Shown here one piece after another: positions 18,715-28,445 of a DNA stretch of 63,234 nt. The notes beneath the pieces were generated by a model. It was not told the DNA's origin. It made no database searches and was given only the letters and a program-made list of their open reading frames with translations. Both the position numbers and the translations under genes were made by a program. This stretch comes from an uncultured Pseudomonadales bacterium. Lineage in GTDB: Bacteria > Pseudomonadota > Gammaproteobacteria > Pseudomonadales > Cellvibrionaceae. Positions within the stretch are counted from its first letter, which is position 1. Each line of letters opens with the position of its first letter. Location of the stretch: NCBI GenBank assembly GCA_947494095.1, contig CANLTI010000026.1, positions 1 through 63,234 on the forward strand, written 5' to 3'.

Positions 18715-20229
18715 TTACTTCGCTTGAGCTAATTCAGTGATCAGTTCTAATTCTGAAACCATTTGATCAATTTGATAATGCGGAACAATATGAATAATAC
18801 AAATATATTGCCCAGGCTTTGCAGGGTGTTCTCTTACATTAACTGACGCTTTACGTAATGGAAATCTTGCTTGCTCTTCCCATTCAAGATCTTCTCTTCC
18901 GGTAGTATATTTAAATAACCATTTGCGTAAATAACTTTCACAATCTGAGGCGCTCATAAATGAGCCAATTTTATCTCTAAACATTATTTTAATATAATGC
19001 GCTACTCTTGATCCACACATAACATGTTGCAGCATTGCCGATAGGCGCGCATTTATATTGGTTTCTTTGTCACTAAATTTTTTTGGGCGTTGTAATGATT
19101 GATTATTATAAAATGCTGCAAAGGGCACGTCATAGCACTGACATAATGGGACTAAACCTAATTCACTCAACTGCTTTTCTGCTGAATCTGTAATGACAAC
19201 TTCAGTAATAGGTTTTGCCATAAGCCCTGATTTATCGGTTGAGTGATAATCTAGGCACATATTAGCTAATAGACCGCCGCCCACTTGATTGCGAGGAACG
19301 CCACGAATATGACCAAACCAACCTACATTTTCAAATTCACGGATTAAAATCCCCGCAAACGCATAGCAAGCGTTACCCCATAAATAATGAGTACAGCCTT
19401 CTTGTGATTTTGATTCTTTAAAATAGACGCCTTTATAGGCATTACTCTGCGTACTATATTGCCTACGAATCAATACTCGCGGCATTGTTATACCGATAAA
19501 ACGAGAATCTGCCCTGTCGCGCAATGCATGCCATTTTATATATTCTTGCTGTTCGAATACCGCGCTATAATTAATTGGGCGACCAAGGTCAGCATAACTA
19601 TCAACACCAAAAAGTTCATAAGAGGCGCTAGTAATAAATGGAGAAAAAGCAGCGGCTGCTATTTGAGAAATACCTTCAAGTGTAGTTACGTCATTAAAGC
19701 GATGTGTTTTTGATGATTTATGGCTTATTTCGTAATCACCAATTAAAACACCATAGGGCTCGCCACCAGGTGTTCCATACTCTTCACTATAAATCTTTTG
19801 AAATAGATTACTTTGATCAAACTCCATTGCTCTTGCGATATCTTTGCTAACTTCTGCCCAACTAATATCTAAGCATTTTATTTTAGTATTTTTAGTACCA
19901 TCAGCTTCCTCTATAAGATTCCAAAGTCCTCGCCAAGAGGCTTCAAGCTTTTGAAGCTTGGGATGATGAATGATGCTGTTGAGTAGGTCACTGATTGACT
20001 CATCTATTTGTGCAATACTTTGCTGGATGAGTGCTTTTAACTGCGTTGTATCTTTAGGTTTTTGTGGGCAAAATTCGATTAACCAAAAACTAAGCGCTGA
20101 AACTGATTGCTCTTCTGCTAAGAAATCTTCTAGGCTAACTAAATGATTGGGCTGACCAAGTACGACTTCTAAATCAATGATCGTATCACTAGGGGATACA
20201 TGGTCTATCAAAGTAGTATTGGATATCAC
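18715..20229 (-). CDS. Second TssC-family sheath protein (TssC paralogue)
   Basis: 504 residues, collinear with the adjacent TssC over the whole length. Shared motifs include LEASWRGLWNLI, PGGEPYGVLIGDYE, RDRADSRFIGITMPRVL and the C-terminal ARFPLRKASVNV region. It is diverged throughout rather than a recent copy, and no second tssB accompanies it. The start is GTG, with only a weak GGA upstream; in-frame ATGs are not near. A 13-bp hairpin separates it from tssC. These features suggest lower expression than tssC, for example as a minor sheath, cap-proximal or baseplate-proximal subunit; that role is inferred. Confidence 0.88.
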   Translation of the reverse strand: MISNTTLIDHVSPSDTIIDLEVVLGQPNHLVSLEDFLAEEQSVSALSFWLIEFCPQKPKDTTQLKALIQQSIAQIDESISDLLNSIIHHPKLQKLEASWRGLWNLIEEADGTKNTKIKCLDISWAEVSKDIARAMEFDQSNLFQKIYSEEYGTPGGEPYGVLIGDYEISHKSSKTHRFNDVTTLEGISQIAAAAFSPFITSASYELFGVDSYADLGRPINYSAVFEQQEYIKWHALRDRADSRFIGITMPRVLIRRQYSTQSNAYKGVYFKESKSQEGCTHYLWGNACYAFAGILIREFENVGWFGHIRGVPRNQVGGGLLANMCLDYHSTDKSGLMAKPITEVVITDSAEKQLSELGLVPLCQCYDVPFAAFYNNQSLQRPKKFSDKETNINARLSAMLQHVMCGSRVAHYIKIMFRDKIGSFMSASDCESYLRKWLFKYTTGREDLEWEEQARFPLRKASVNVREHPAKPGQYICIIHIVPHYQIDQMVSELELITELAQAK

Positions 20230-20247
20230 AGCTATTCCATGGAGTAA

Positions 20248-20278
20248 GATATAAAGAGGCTAATTGCCTCTTTATATC
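20248..20278 (-). promoter_or_regulatory. Strong hairpin between tssC and tssC2
   Basis: Perfect 13-bp inverted repeat GATATAAAGAGGC (20248-20260) / GCCTCTTTATATC (20266-20278) around a 5-base loop, in the 63-base gap. Read in the direction of transcription the 3' arm is U-rich (CUCUUUAUAU) but no long U-tract follows. It may act as a partial terminator or a 3' stabiliser of the tssB-tssC message. Confidence 0.55.
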
Positions 20279-20292
20279 ATGCAATCAAAAAA

Positions 20293-21783
20293 CTATCCCG
20301 CTTTAGGGATATTGGCGACTAATCGTAAAGAGGCAGTAAGCTCTTCCATTTGTAGCCAAGGGCGCATCCAAGCTACAGCATTAAAAACACCAGGCTGGCC
20401 AGGTACTTCTTTTACTTCTATGCGAGCTTCTGCAAGTGGGTAGCGTGCTTTCATTTCTGCACTAGCGCCTGGTGTACCATTGACATAGTTCATGATCCAC
20501 TTATTCAGCCACTCTTCGGCTTCATCTGCCTCCATAAAAGATCCGACTTTATCGCGTGCCATAATTTTAAGAAAATGAGCAATACGAGAAGTCGCCATAA
20601 TATAGGGTAAACGAGCAGAAATAGCTGCGTTTGCAGAAGCATTAGGGTCGTCAAATTTAGCAGGCTTTTGGGTTGTTTGCGCACCAAAAAAGACAGAGTA
20701 ATCTGTATTTTTATAGTGACATAATGGTAAAAACCCTAACTTACTAAGCTCAGCCTCACGGCGATCAGTAATCCCTATTTCTGTTGGGCATTTTTGATCC
20801 ATGTCGCCATCATCACTGACGAATGTATGACTCGGTAATCCTTCTACTTTACCGCCACCTTCTGCCCCCCGAATACTTGTACACCAACTATATTCAGAAA
20901 ATGCCTGAGTAAGAGTTGTGCCCATGGCATAAGCGGCATTCATCCAACAGTACGAGTCATGAGAGCTGGTCATATGCTGACCATTATTATTCGTAGGTGC
21001 TTCTTCGAAATTAAAACTCTCAACCGGTTTGGTTGCCTCACCATAAGGCAAGCGAGCCAATACACGAGGCATTACTAATGTCACAAAACGTGAGTCGTCA
21101 CTTTCGCGAAAACTACGCCATTGAATATATTCAGCTGAATCAAATATTTTTTCGAGATCACGTGGCTTAGAAAGCTCGGTGAAGCTATCAAAGCCAAACA
21201 TGTTGGGTGACGCAGCAGAGATAAATGGACAAAATCCAGCCGCCGCGACATTAGACATTTTAGAAAGCAAAGATATATCGACAGGATGCGATGAAAATTC
21301 ATAATCCCCGATAAGCGCTGCATAAGGCTCACCACCGGCTATACCAAATTCACTTTCATAGATTTTTTTAAAAATTTGACTTTGGTCGAATTCTACAGCT
21401 CTTTCTAAGTCTCGGCTAAGCTCTTTCTTACTAGCATTGAATACACGAATTTTTAGTTGGCTACTAGTCTCGCTATTCATAACCAAATGGTTCAGCCCAC
21501 GCCAAGAACCTTCTAGCTTTTGAAATTTATCGTTATGCATAACTGCAGCAAGTTGTTTTGATATTGCTGCATCTATACTGGCTATCGCATTATTAATAGA
21601 GACAGCAAGGTTCTTATCCCAAGTGACAGATCCTGTAAGAGCCTCTTTGGTTAATGCTTTTAGTAGGTCTTCTGTTTCATTGCGGGGTGTTTGTTTTGTT
21701 GCGCCAATAGCTTGATCAAGAAAGCTGATTTCTGCGGCTTCTGCCTCTGGTGCTCTTTCAAGTAGTTCTTCGCTGTTATCCAT
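20293..21783 (-). CDS. tssC: T6SS contractile sheath large subunit TssC
   Basis: 496 residues from the chosen ATG at 21781-21783, giving [19 protein letters not shown] strong AAGGAGA precedes that ATG, while an in-frame TTG at 21804 would put the start on the ribosome-binding site. Family motifs: [50 protein letters not shown] and [11 protein letters not shown]. TssC pairs with TssB to form the contractile sheath in the cytoplasm. It overlaps tssB by 8 bases. Better conserved than the following paralogue, so this is the principal sheath subunit. Confidence 0.95.
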   Translation of the reverse strand: MDNSEELLERAPEAEAAEISFLDQAIGATKQTPRNETEDLLKALTKEALTGSVTWDKNLAVSINNAIASIDAAISKQLAAVMHNDKFQKLEGSWRGLNHLVMNSETSSQLKIRVFNASKKELSRDLERAVEFDQSQIFKKIYESEFGIAGGEPYAALIGDYEFSSHPVDISLLSKMSNVAAAGFCPFISAASPNMFGFDSFTELSKPRDLEKIFDSAEYIQWRSFRESDDSRFVTLVMPRVLARLPYGEATKPVESFNFEEAPTNNNGQHMTSSHDSYCWMNAAYAMGTTLTQAFSEYSWCTSIRGAEGGGKVEGLPSHTFVSDDGDMDQKCPTEIGITDRREAELSKLGFLPLCHYKNTDYSVFFGAQTTQKPAKFDDPNASANAAISARLPYIMATSRIAHFLKIMARDKVGSFMEADEAEEWLNKWIMNYVNGTPGASAEMKARYPLAEARIEVKEVPGQPGVFNAVAWMRPWLQMEELTASLRLVANIPKAG

Positions 21784-22291
21784 TTGTACTTTCTCCTTCA
21801 ACACCTAATTCATTACTTAATGAATTGAGGGCATCAGTATTACTTAAAACTTTCTCTAAAATTTCTTCTAAATCTTCAGAGCGATCAGCTTTTGTTAGCA
21901 GGTCACGTAATTTATTACGTGTTTCCATTAACTTTTTAAGGGGCTCAACTTGCTCAACAATTTTATGGGGCTCAAAGTCTTCCATGCTTTGAAGGTCTAG
22001 ATTTACAGATAATTCACTGTTATCACCTTCTAGCGTGTTTTCTACTTTCAGGTCAAGTTTTGGGTTAATCTTACCCATTACATCGTTAAAATTATCCCTG
22101 TCAATTTGAGAGAACTTACGGTCTTTAAGTGCTTTTTTTCCCTCAGCATTATCTCCGGAATAATCACCCATGACACCCATGACAAAAGGGATTTCCTTTT
22201 CAGATAGCGCGCCATTAGTTTCTAAATCATAAGTAATATGAACGCGAGGTTTTCTAACGCGTTTCAGTTTATTGTGAATGCTATCGGACAT
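21776..22291 (-). CDS. tssB: T6SS contractile sheath small subunit TssB
   Basis: 171 residues with canonical TssB (ImpB/VipA) motifs: [31 protein letters not shown] and the C-terminal [20 protein letters not shown] helix. It forms the sheath with TssC. Only one tssB is present although two tssC-type genes follow. It lies 26 bases downstream of tssA. Confidence 0.96.
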   Translation of the reverse strand: MSDSIHNKLKRVRKPRVHITYDLETNGALSEKEIPFVMGVMGDYSGDNAEGKKALKDRKFSQIDRDNFNDVMGKINPKLDLKVENTLEGDNSELSVNLDLQSMEDFEPHKIVEQVEPLKKLMETRNKLRDLLTKADRSEDLEEILEKVLSNTDALNSLSNELGVEGESTNG

Positions 22292-22317
22292 TATTTCACC
22301 TTGGTTGATGGGTTAAT

Positions 22318-23436
22318 TTAGTGCTCGACTTTAACACCCGTTAGATCGCTAAAGCGCTCTAATGAATTGTTATCTGTAATGAGTTCTCGAATGAGACCTT
22401 CGAGCGGTAGTTCACCCCATCTAACGGCTTTTTCAAGCATGTAAGATACGGGAGAATGAGGTTCCGTCTTTCGGAAAAATTCTGCTAATTGTAAAATTTC
22501 TTTGAAGGCGCTTTCGCGAGTCATCACAGCTGCCTTTACTAAGGTTTTAGGCTGGGCCGATGGTGCGTTTTCGGTATCTAGCACTTCATCTTCTGTATCT
22601 TCAGTGGGTATTTCAGGGGTTTCTTGGGGCAGTTTATTTCTGGCTAAATGTAAGACAGCGCCACGACATTCCTCTAAAATCTCAATAATGGTACGTGTAG
22701 AGGGTGCATTTTCTGGTCCGCAAGACGTTTCCAGGCTTAGCCCTACTTCTTTATAGGAATCTATGCTTTGGGTGAGATCGTCTTTGAGGTTAATAAAAAA
22801 TTCATCACTGGATTCAGCAACAGATTTCTCGATATCTTCTAAGCTTATACCGAGCTGAGCAACCTTTTTATCTTTAAGGTTATCGTCAGAAATATTATCG
22901 TTATTGAGCGCTTGTTGATATTGCCAAAGGCTAAATGGCCCTAAGCTGTTGCCTTCAGTGATATGGATTTGGCGAATGGGAGCAATAAGGACACCCTCTG
23001 CCCCTTCGCCATTCAGGCCAGATAATGGTGCTACACGGGTCTCTATGCCATCTTCGTCGGGCATAGGGTAAAGATCATCGCCCCAAAAATCTTGGACCAA
23101 GGCAAGAATAAGCCTAAACCCATCTCTTAAACCTTGTGCTCCATGGCGGCGTATTAAGGCCTCTGTTAACCAGCAGGCAACCTCTAGATCTTTACTCTTT
23201 TTACTTATGATGCCTGGTGCTTCACTAACGATATTGCGCCAATACGTATTAGCATCGCTATTATTGGGGTCATGTATACTTTTTCGCTCAGCATCTCTGG
23301 CTGAGTTTCGACTGCTCTTGATCGATTGGTATGGCGAAGAGGGTGAGTAATCTTCTCGTAAATCAGCACCCGTGCGCTGATCATCAGTGATGGGCGTAAG
23401 TAAGCTGGTAAAATCAAGTAGCTCAGACGAGGCCAT
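22318..23436 (-). CDS. tssA: T6SS protein TssA (ImpA_N domain)
   Basis: 372 residues from ATG 23434-23436 (MASSELLDFTSLLTPI), preceded by AAGGAT seven bases upstream. A longer in-frame start at 23466 lacks such a site. The ImpA_N domain is visible as ADLREDYSPSSPYQSIKSSR then WLTEALIRRHGAQGLRDGFR and the DLYPMPDEDGIETRVAPL segment. The C-terminal part (about 310-372) has the FRKTEPHSPVSYMLEKAVRW motif. TssA acts in baseplate and tail assembly. It is the first gene of the minus-strand operon. Confidence 0.93.
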   Translation of the reverse strand: MASSELLDFTSLLTPITDDQRTGADLREDYSPSSPYQSIKSSRNSARDAERKSIHDPNNSDANTYWRNIVSEAPGIISKKSKDLEVACWLTEALIRRHGAQGLRDGFRLILALVQDFWGDDLYPMPDEDGIETRVAPLSGLNGEGAEGVLIAPIRQIHITEGNSLGPFSLWQYQQALNNDNISDDNLKDKKVAQLGISLEDIEKSVAESSDEFFINLKDDLTQSIDSYKEVGLSLETSCGPENAPSTRTIIEILEECRGAVLHLARNKLPQETPEIPTEDTEDEVLDTENAPSAQPKTLVKAAVMTRESAFKEILQLAEFFRKTEPHSPVSYMLEKAVRWGELPLEGLIRELITDNNSLERFSDLTGVKVEH

Positions 23437-23960
23437 CGTACATATCCTTATTGATCTTGAAGTCAAAACCTGTATTTGCTAGTGCGGTTAGTACACCACT
23501 AAACTAGGCAATATGTGATATAGGTAAAAATAAAATTAAGTTAACAGATTACCACTCAAACTTAATAAGTACAATTCATGAATGTAATGATTTACTAGAC
23601 TTTCTCAATATAGGCATAAAAGCTCATATTTTTCTGCATGAGTTAACCTTATCTACGGGCTAAAAGTGATTGTTATAGAGCTCCATTAGGCGAAGGTCAC
23701 TGTAAGGGTAGCTTCTCTTAGGTACATTTGATAAAAATTTAATATCACCCTATTTCATTTATTGTCTTACGTTGATATCATAACCTGTTATTTTGTGTTG
23801 ACAATGTGACTTCCTTGTAAGCCTATAATTTGTAATTAAAGGATTTATATGGCGTCCATACCCATATATACTCTGATATATAAATGAGAATGTGTTCAAT
23901 TTTCATTCCCCCTCTCATTGACTGTCATAAGGGGGGTTGAGTATTAATCAGGATGATTTG
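23437..23960. promoter_or_regulatory. Divergent regulatory region between tssA and fha
   Basis: About 520 bases separating the two T6SS operons, with no credible gene. On the plus strand TTGACA (23798-23803) and TATAAT (23824-23829) match sigma-70 boxes, but their 20-base spacing is longer than usual. A C5T/AG5 inverted repeat (23908-23913 / 23930-23935) lies in the presumed fha leader. No convincing sigma-54 site was seen. Confidence 0.5.
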
Positions 23961-25523
23961 ATGTCTTATAAGTTAACAATTATTAAATATCCAGATGGTA
24001 TAAGTCTTTCAGAATTGAGCCGGACGGTTAATGAAGGTAGCACAACGTTGGGTCGTGCGGTGAGTAATGACTGGGTTCTTGAGGACCCTCAGCGATACCT
24101 ATCTTCACAGCACTGTGTGTTGTCATGTACTAGTCATGATTGTACATTAACAGACACAAGTACAAACGGTACCTTTGTTAATCATTCGCATGAGCCTTTA
24201 GGCCGCGAAAATAAAACTTCATTAATCGATGGAGATACTTTCGATCTTGGAGAGTATACCTTTAGGGTAGAAGTGCTAACCTCAGCACTTGGATTGGATC
24301 CATATTCGCAATCCCCCTTTTCAACTTCTGCTGATAAAACGCCTTCAATTGATGACTTTGATCTAGGTGGCTCATTCCCTGATCCATTCAATAACGATAG
24401 CGTTCATTTGGAAGATAGTTTTGGTCTGGCTGATGATATGGCTGAAGCTGATCCTCTTGTGGCACTGGACAAGTCAGGCCAGCAGTCGGGATACCCTTTC
24501 AATGCCAGTTCACTAGAGTCCTCTAGACAGACAGCTGATGAGACCTTTGATACCGAGACACCCACTAATGGTGAAAGTTATCATGATGGTAGTGATCCTC
24601 TTTCTCAGAATGTTGAATGGCCACAAGTATCAGGGGCTAAACTCATTCCTGACAATTGGGATGTAATGGCCGATGACATCAACTCTAACCCTATGGAAAA
24701 CTTTACTCCACCTTGTGCTATAGCAAGTGATGCTGCTTTTAATGATATAGCCGTGAGTGAGATTTCTTCTGCTAGTCATATTTCAGATGCCATTGAGCAA
24801 GTCGGTGAGCCTGCTAGTGAGCTTAAACAAACTTCGCGCACCCCTCGCCCTGGTCGTGTAGACGCACGTACAGCCGTTCGGCCGCAAAGAGTTCCTCGCT
24901 TACAGGCGGAGTCGGTTTCTCGTACCCATTTAAATGGTCATATAGTTAGTTCAATGGCGTTAGATTCTGACGGGCTATCTGATAGTAAAATTAATGAAAT
25001 CAATGATGTAGCGGGGAGCTTATTACGAGAAGTGACTAATGACATGATGCAGTTACTTCGTTCTCGAGCCAATATTAAAAATGAATTCAGAATGAATGTG
25101 ACAACCATTCAGCCAATAGAAAATAATCCGTTGAAATTTTCGGTAGGGGTTGATGAAGCTCTTGAGAATATGTTTTTTCGTAAAAATGATGCTTATAAAG
25201 ATCCAAATGAAGCTTTTGCGGAAGGATTTGAAGATATTGCCGATCATCAAATAGCTATTATTGCCGGTATTCGTTTTGCGTATCAGCATATGATCGAACA
25301 ATTTAATCCTGCACACCTAGAAAAAAAATTTAATAAAGGTAAAAAATCAGCTCTTTTGTCAGGCCTGCAAAATGCTCGTAACTGGACAGTTTTTGAAGAG
25401 TATTATAGTGACTTATCAGATGATATGGAGCGTTCTTTCCATAAGTTATTTGGTGACAATTTTGTGCAAGCCTATGAAGATCAGCTACAACGATTGAAAG
25501 CCGAGCGTGGTGTAAAAAAATAA
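23961..25523 (+). CDS. tagH: T6SS FHA-domain protein (Fha/TagH)
   Basis: 520 residues. An N-terminal FHA domain spans about residues 5-100, with the phosphothreonine-binding signature GR (31-32), SSQH (48-51) and NGT (69-71). A long acidic, disordered linker with several DPF/DPL-type motifs follows. The C-terminal approximately 190 residues are the T6SS FHA C-terminal domain (for example DPNEAFAEGFEDIADHQIAI and FEEYYSDLSDDMERSFHKLFG). It is a cytoplasmic adaptor that reads threonine phosphorylation by the PpkA-type kinase. ATG 23961 (MSYKLTI) has AGGA seven bases upstream; an in-frame TTG at 23937 would abut a run of six G. First gene of the plus-strand operon. Confidence 0.9.
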   Translation: MSYKLTIIKYPDGISLSELSRTVNEGSTTLGRAVSNDWVLEDPQRYLSSQHCVLSCTSHDCTLTDTSTNGTFVNHSHEPLGRENKTSLIDGDTFDLGEYTFRVEVLTSALGLDPYSQSPFSTSADKTPSIDDFDLGGSFPDPFNNDSVHLEDSFGLADDMAEADPLVALDKSGQQSGYPFNASSLESSRQTADETFDTETPTNGESYHDGSDPLSQNVEWPQVSGAKLIPDNWDVMADDINSNPMENFTPPCAIASDAAFNDIAVSEISSASHISDAIEQVGEPASELKQTSRTPRPGRVDARTAVRPQRVPRLQAESVSRTHLNGHIVSSMALDSDGLSDSKINEINDVAGSLLREVTNDMMQLLRSRANIKNEFRMNVTTIQPIENNPLKFSVGVDEALENMFFRKNDAYKDPNEAFAEGFEDIADHQIAIIAGIRFAYQHMIEQFNPAHLEKKFNKGKKSALLSGLQNARNWTVFEEYYSDLSDDMERSFHKLFGDNFVQAYEDQLQRLKAERGVKK

Positions 25524-25551
25524 CTATTAATTAAGAGGTTATAAAACAGTA

Positions 25552-26055
25552 ATGAAATTGATATCTTTATGTAAAGTAATTTTTTTAGTTTTTTTAACCT
25601 GTCTATTGATGGCTTGTTCGTCAATGAGTAGCCAGGTTGGAGGCGTTTTAAATCTCGATACTGACGTTAAGTTACAGTTACTTGTTTCTTCAGATATTAA
25701 TCCAGATGAAGACGAGCGCCCTTCACCCATTTATTTACGCTTGTATCAATTAAAATCAGATATAGCCTTTAAAAAAATAGGGTTTATTGATTTGTATGAG
25801 AGTGATAATGAAAAGTTGGGTAGTGAATTGGTTTCTAAAACAGAGCTAAAACCTGTCGCTATTTCTGGCTCTAGAGAAGAGCAATTTGTACTCGAAAGCG
25901 AAACACAATATATCGCAATTTTTGCTGAATTTTATCAATATAAAGATGCTAAATATAAGATTATTATGCCGATTACAAAGAATAATATTCTACGTAATAA
26001 ATTCACTGTTCGTATTAAAAATAATCAACTTAAGTTAGTAAGCAGTGATCATTAA
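25552..26055 (+). CDS. tssJ: T6SS outer-membrane lipoprotein TssJ
   Basis: 167 residues with a lipoprotein signal peptide ending in LMAC (Cys22). The beta-sandwich domain contains the TssJ-type segments PIYLRLYQLKS, FIDLYESDNEKLGSELV and EFYQYKDAKYKI. It anchors the TssL-TssM membrane complex to the outer membrane by binding TssM. It follows fha by 28 bases and precedes tssK by 33. Confidence 0.93.
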   Translation: MKLISLCKVIFLVFLTCLLMACSSMSSQVGGVLNLDTDVKLQLLVSSDINPDEDERPSPIYLRLYQLKSDIAFKKIGFIDLYESDNEKLGSELVSKTELKPVAISGSREEQFVLESETQYIAIFAEFYQYKDAKYKIIMPITKNNILRNKFTVRIKNNQLKLVSSDH

Positions 26056-26088
26056 ATACTCGAGTGAATCACTGCAAAGAGAATTATT

Positions 26089-27423
26089 ATGTCGTTAGAT
26101 AATAAGGTTATCTGGTCTGAAGGGATGTTTCTTAACCCCCAGCATTTTCAACAGCAAGATCGCTATTTTGAGCAATATGTGAGTAGCCGTGTATCGGTAT
26201 TAAGTAGTTATAGTTGGGGTATTCAAGATGTCGAAATTGATCAACAGTTACTGCCTTTAGGTAAATTTTCACTGGTGCGTGGCAAAGGTGTCTTGCCCGA
26301 TGGTACGCCGTTCAATTTCCCAAATATTGATGATATCCCTGATATTTTAGAAATACCGGTTAATACATTAAATACTGTTGTTTATTTAGCTATTCCACTG
26401 AAGCGAGCGGGTGCAGTAGAGGTGCAGCCACAAGATTCTCAGCGCGGTTTAGCGCGGTATTACCCCAGTGACGTCTCTGTGCGAAATATTGTGAATGACG
26501 ATGGTGAAAGTCAAAATTTAGAAGTTGGAAAATTACGCCTAAGGTTAATGTTGGAGACTGATGATATTAGTGGTTATGCGGTCATCGGTATTATGAAAAT
26601 ATCTGAATCACGTGAAGATAAAAATATATTATTAGATGATAGCTATTTTCCAACAACAGTTGACTGTAAAGCAGTTCCAAAACTTAATGGATTTTTATTA
26701 GAGTTGTCCGGATTACTACGTCAACGAGCGGAAGCTATTGCTGGCCGTCTTGCAGATGTTAAACGTGGCGGTACGGCTGAAATTGCAGACTATATGATGC
26801 TACAGTTAATGAATCGACTAGAGCCATTAACTTGTCATTTGGGCCAAATTAATGGCTTGCACCCGGTAGACCTTTATCGTGAACTTGTTCAAATGGCTGG
26901 TGAAATAGCAACATTTGCTATGCCAGAAAAGCGCCCGCCGAAATTTCCAGAATATTTGCATGATAACTTACAAGCGACATTTTCGCCTGTAATCCTGTCT
27001 TTGCGAAATTGCTTGTCAATGGTGTATGAGCAGTCTGCAATTGCTATTGCACTCATTGAAAAGAAGTTTGGTATTCGTGTTGCTGCTATTACTGACCGCA
27101 GCTTACTGAGTAGTGCATCGTTTATTTTAGCAGTACGGGCTGATATTCCTGAAGAAACAATCAGGGTGCGTTTACCTGCCCAAATTAAACTGGGCCCTGT
27201 TGAGCGAATAAGTCAGTTAGTTAATGCGGCTATGCCCGGTATTCCTTTAAAACCTTTACCTGTTGCTCCTCGCCAAATACCCTTTCGTTCTAATACAGTT
27301 TATTTTGAACTAGAAAAGAAAAATGCTTTCTGGAACGATCTATCAAACTCTGGAGGATTCGCATTGCATGTAGGCGGAGACTTCCCAGGGATTGAATTTG
27401 AATTTTGGGCTATTCGACAGTAA
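26089..27423 (+). CDS. tssK: T6SS baseplate-membrane complex connector TssK
   Basis: 444 residues with the invariant N-terminus VIWSEGMFLNPQHFQQQDRY and later motifs GLHPVDLYRELVQMAGEIATF and YFELEKKNAFWNDL. TssK trimers connect the TssF/TssG wedge to the TssL/TssM complex. Family-typical length. Only 12 bases separate it from tssL. Confidence 0.97.
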   Translation: MSLDNKVIWSEGMFLNPQHFQQQDRYFEQYVSSRVSVLSSYSWGIQDVEIDQQLLPLGKFSLVRGKGVLPDGTPFNFPNIDDIPDILEIPVNTLNTVVYLAIPLKRAGAVEVQPQDSQRGLARYYPSDVSVRNIVNDDGESQNLEVGKLRLRLMLETDDISGYAVIGIMKISESREDKNILLDDSYFPTTVDCKAVPKLNGFLLELSGLLRQRAEAIAGRLADVKRGGTAEIADYMMLQLMNRLEPLTCHLGQINGLHPVDLYRELVQMAGEIATFAMPEKRPPKFPEYLHDNLQATFSPVILSLRNCLSMVYEQSAIAIALIEKKFGIRVAAITDRSLLSSASFILAVRADIPEETIRVRLPAQIKLGPVERISQLVNAAMPGIPLKPLPVAPRQIPFRSNTVYFELEKKNAFWNDLSNSGGFALHVGGDFPGIEFEFWAIRQ

Positions 27424-27435
27424 AGGGAAGTTGCT

Positions 27436-28356
27436 ATGACAGACGATTCAGATAAAACGGTTTTTCAGCAGCCTCAGCCAGGTATGGATAGAACCGTCAT
27501 GAAGCCATCGCCAGGACGGCGAGCCTCTTCTCCGCGAGCAGGAAATGGCGTTAACCCTAGAGTGAACGCCCGTCCGAACCCAGTGATTACACGTCCGAAT
27601 ATAGAATCTGAAATTGCATATTTTAAAAATGAACTAGGGTTAAATCCTCTGGTAAATACTGCAGCAACTCTTATGGCTGTATTTACTAAAACGAGGCAAT
27701 CTTTACAGCATGCTGATATCGGCGGGCTGCATAAGCGCTTAGCAAATGAAATAAAAATATTTGATGCTCAACTTAGAGATCTCGGGTATAAGAATGAAGT
27801 TGTTTTATCAGCACGTTACATCACGTGTGTGATGCTAGATGAAGCGGTGCTCAATACGCCATGGGGCAGCAATAGCCCGTGGGCCCAAAGAACTTTATTA
27901 TCTGTTTTTCATAATGAGACATCCGGCGGTGAAAAATATTTTCAAATATTAGATCGTATGCGTCAATCACCTTCAGAGAATATAGATATTCTTGAATTAT
28001 TTTATATCAGTTTAAGTTTAGGTTTTGAAGGGAAATATCGAATTGCTAACCGTGGTGTAGAGCAAATAGAGAATATCAGAGATGACTTGTTTAAAACTAT
28101 CCGCTCATATCGTGGTGAATATGAACGGGAACTCTCGACTTCTTGGCGTGGTTTAGGTTCTGCCAAGAATACACTAAAAGACTTTATACCGATGTGGGTC
28201 ATTGGTGTTTTAGCATTAACATTTATTTTTATTAGTTATTCTGGGTTTCGTTATTGGCTTTATGAATCTGCGACCCCTGTGGCGGAGCGACTCCATGCGT
28301 TATCTATAGAAAGCGATATAGCGAAAGACAAAGGAAGTATGTCTCGATTTAAATAG
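27436..28356 (+). CDS. tssL: T6SS inner-membrane protein TssL (DotU/IcmH)
   Basis: 306 residues. The N-terminal tail (about residues 1-50) is disordered and has two threonine motifs, SDKTVF (Thr8) and DRTVM (Thr20). A DotU domain of cytoplasmic helices follows (VNTAATLMAVFTK, CVMLDEAVLNTPWG). A single C-terminal transmembrane helix (about 254-274, VIGVLALTFIFISYSGFRYW) ends in a short periplasmic tail without a peptidoglycan-binding domain. In Agrobacterium, PpkA phosphorylates a TssL N-terminal Thr that Fha then binds; the tail here fits that arrangement. An 89-base gap precedes tssM. Confidence 0.95.
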   Translation: MTDDSDKTVFQQPQPGMDRTVMKPSPGRRASSPRAGNGVNPRVNARPNPVITRPNIESEIAYFKNELGLNPLVNTAATLMAVFTKTRQSLQHADIGGLHKRLANEIKIFDAQLRDLGYKNEVVLSARYITCVMLDEAVLNTPWGSNSPWAQRTLLSVFHNETSGGEKYFQILDRMRQSPSENIDILELFYISLSLGFEGKYRIANRGVEQIENIRDDLFKTIRSYRGEYERELSTSWRGLGSAKNTLKDFIPMWVIGVLALTFIFISYSGFRYWLYESATPVAERLHALSIESDIAKDKGSMSRFK

Positions 28357-28445
28357 TTTCTGTTAGTATCCTAATGGTTAACTATTAAATCCCTGTTGAT
28401 TTGATGTTTAGGTTATCGGCACTAAAAGTGCTGTGAATATAGATT

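Noticed and set aside
23798..23829. Considered a confident sigma-70 promoter for fha
   Set aside because: The boxes match consensus but the 20-base spacer is beyond the normal 16-19, so it is listed only as a possible element.
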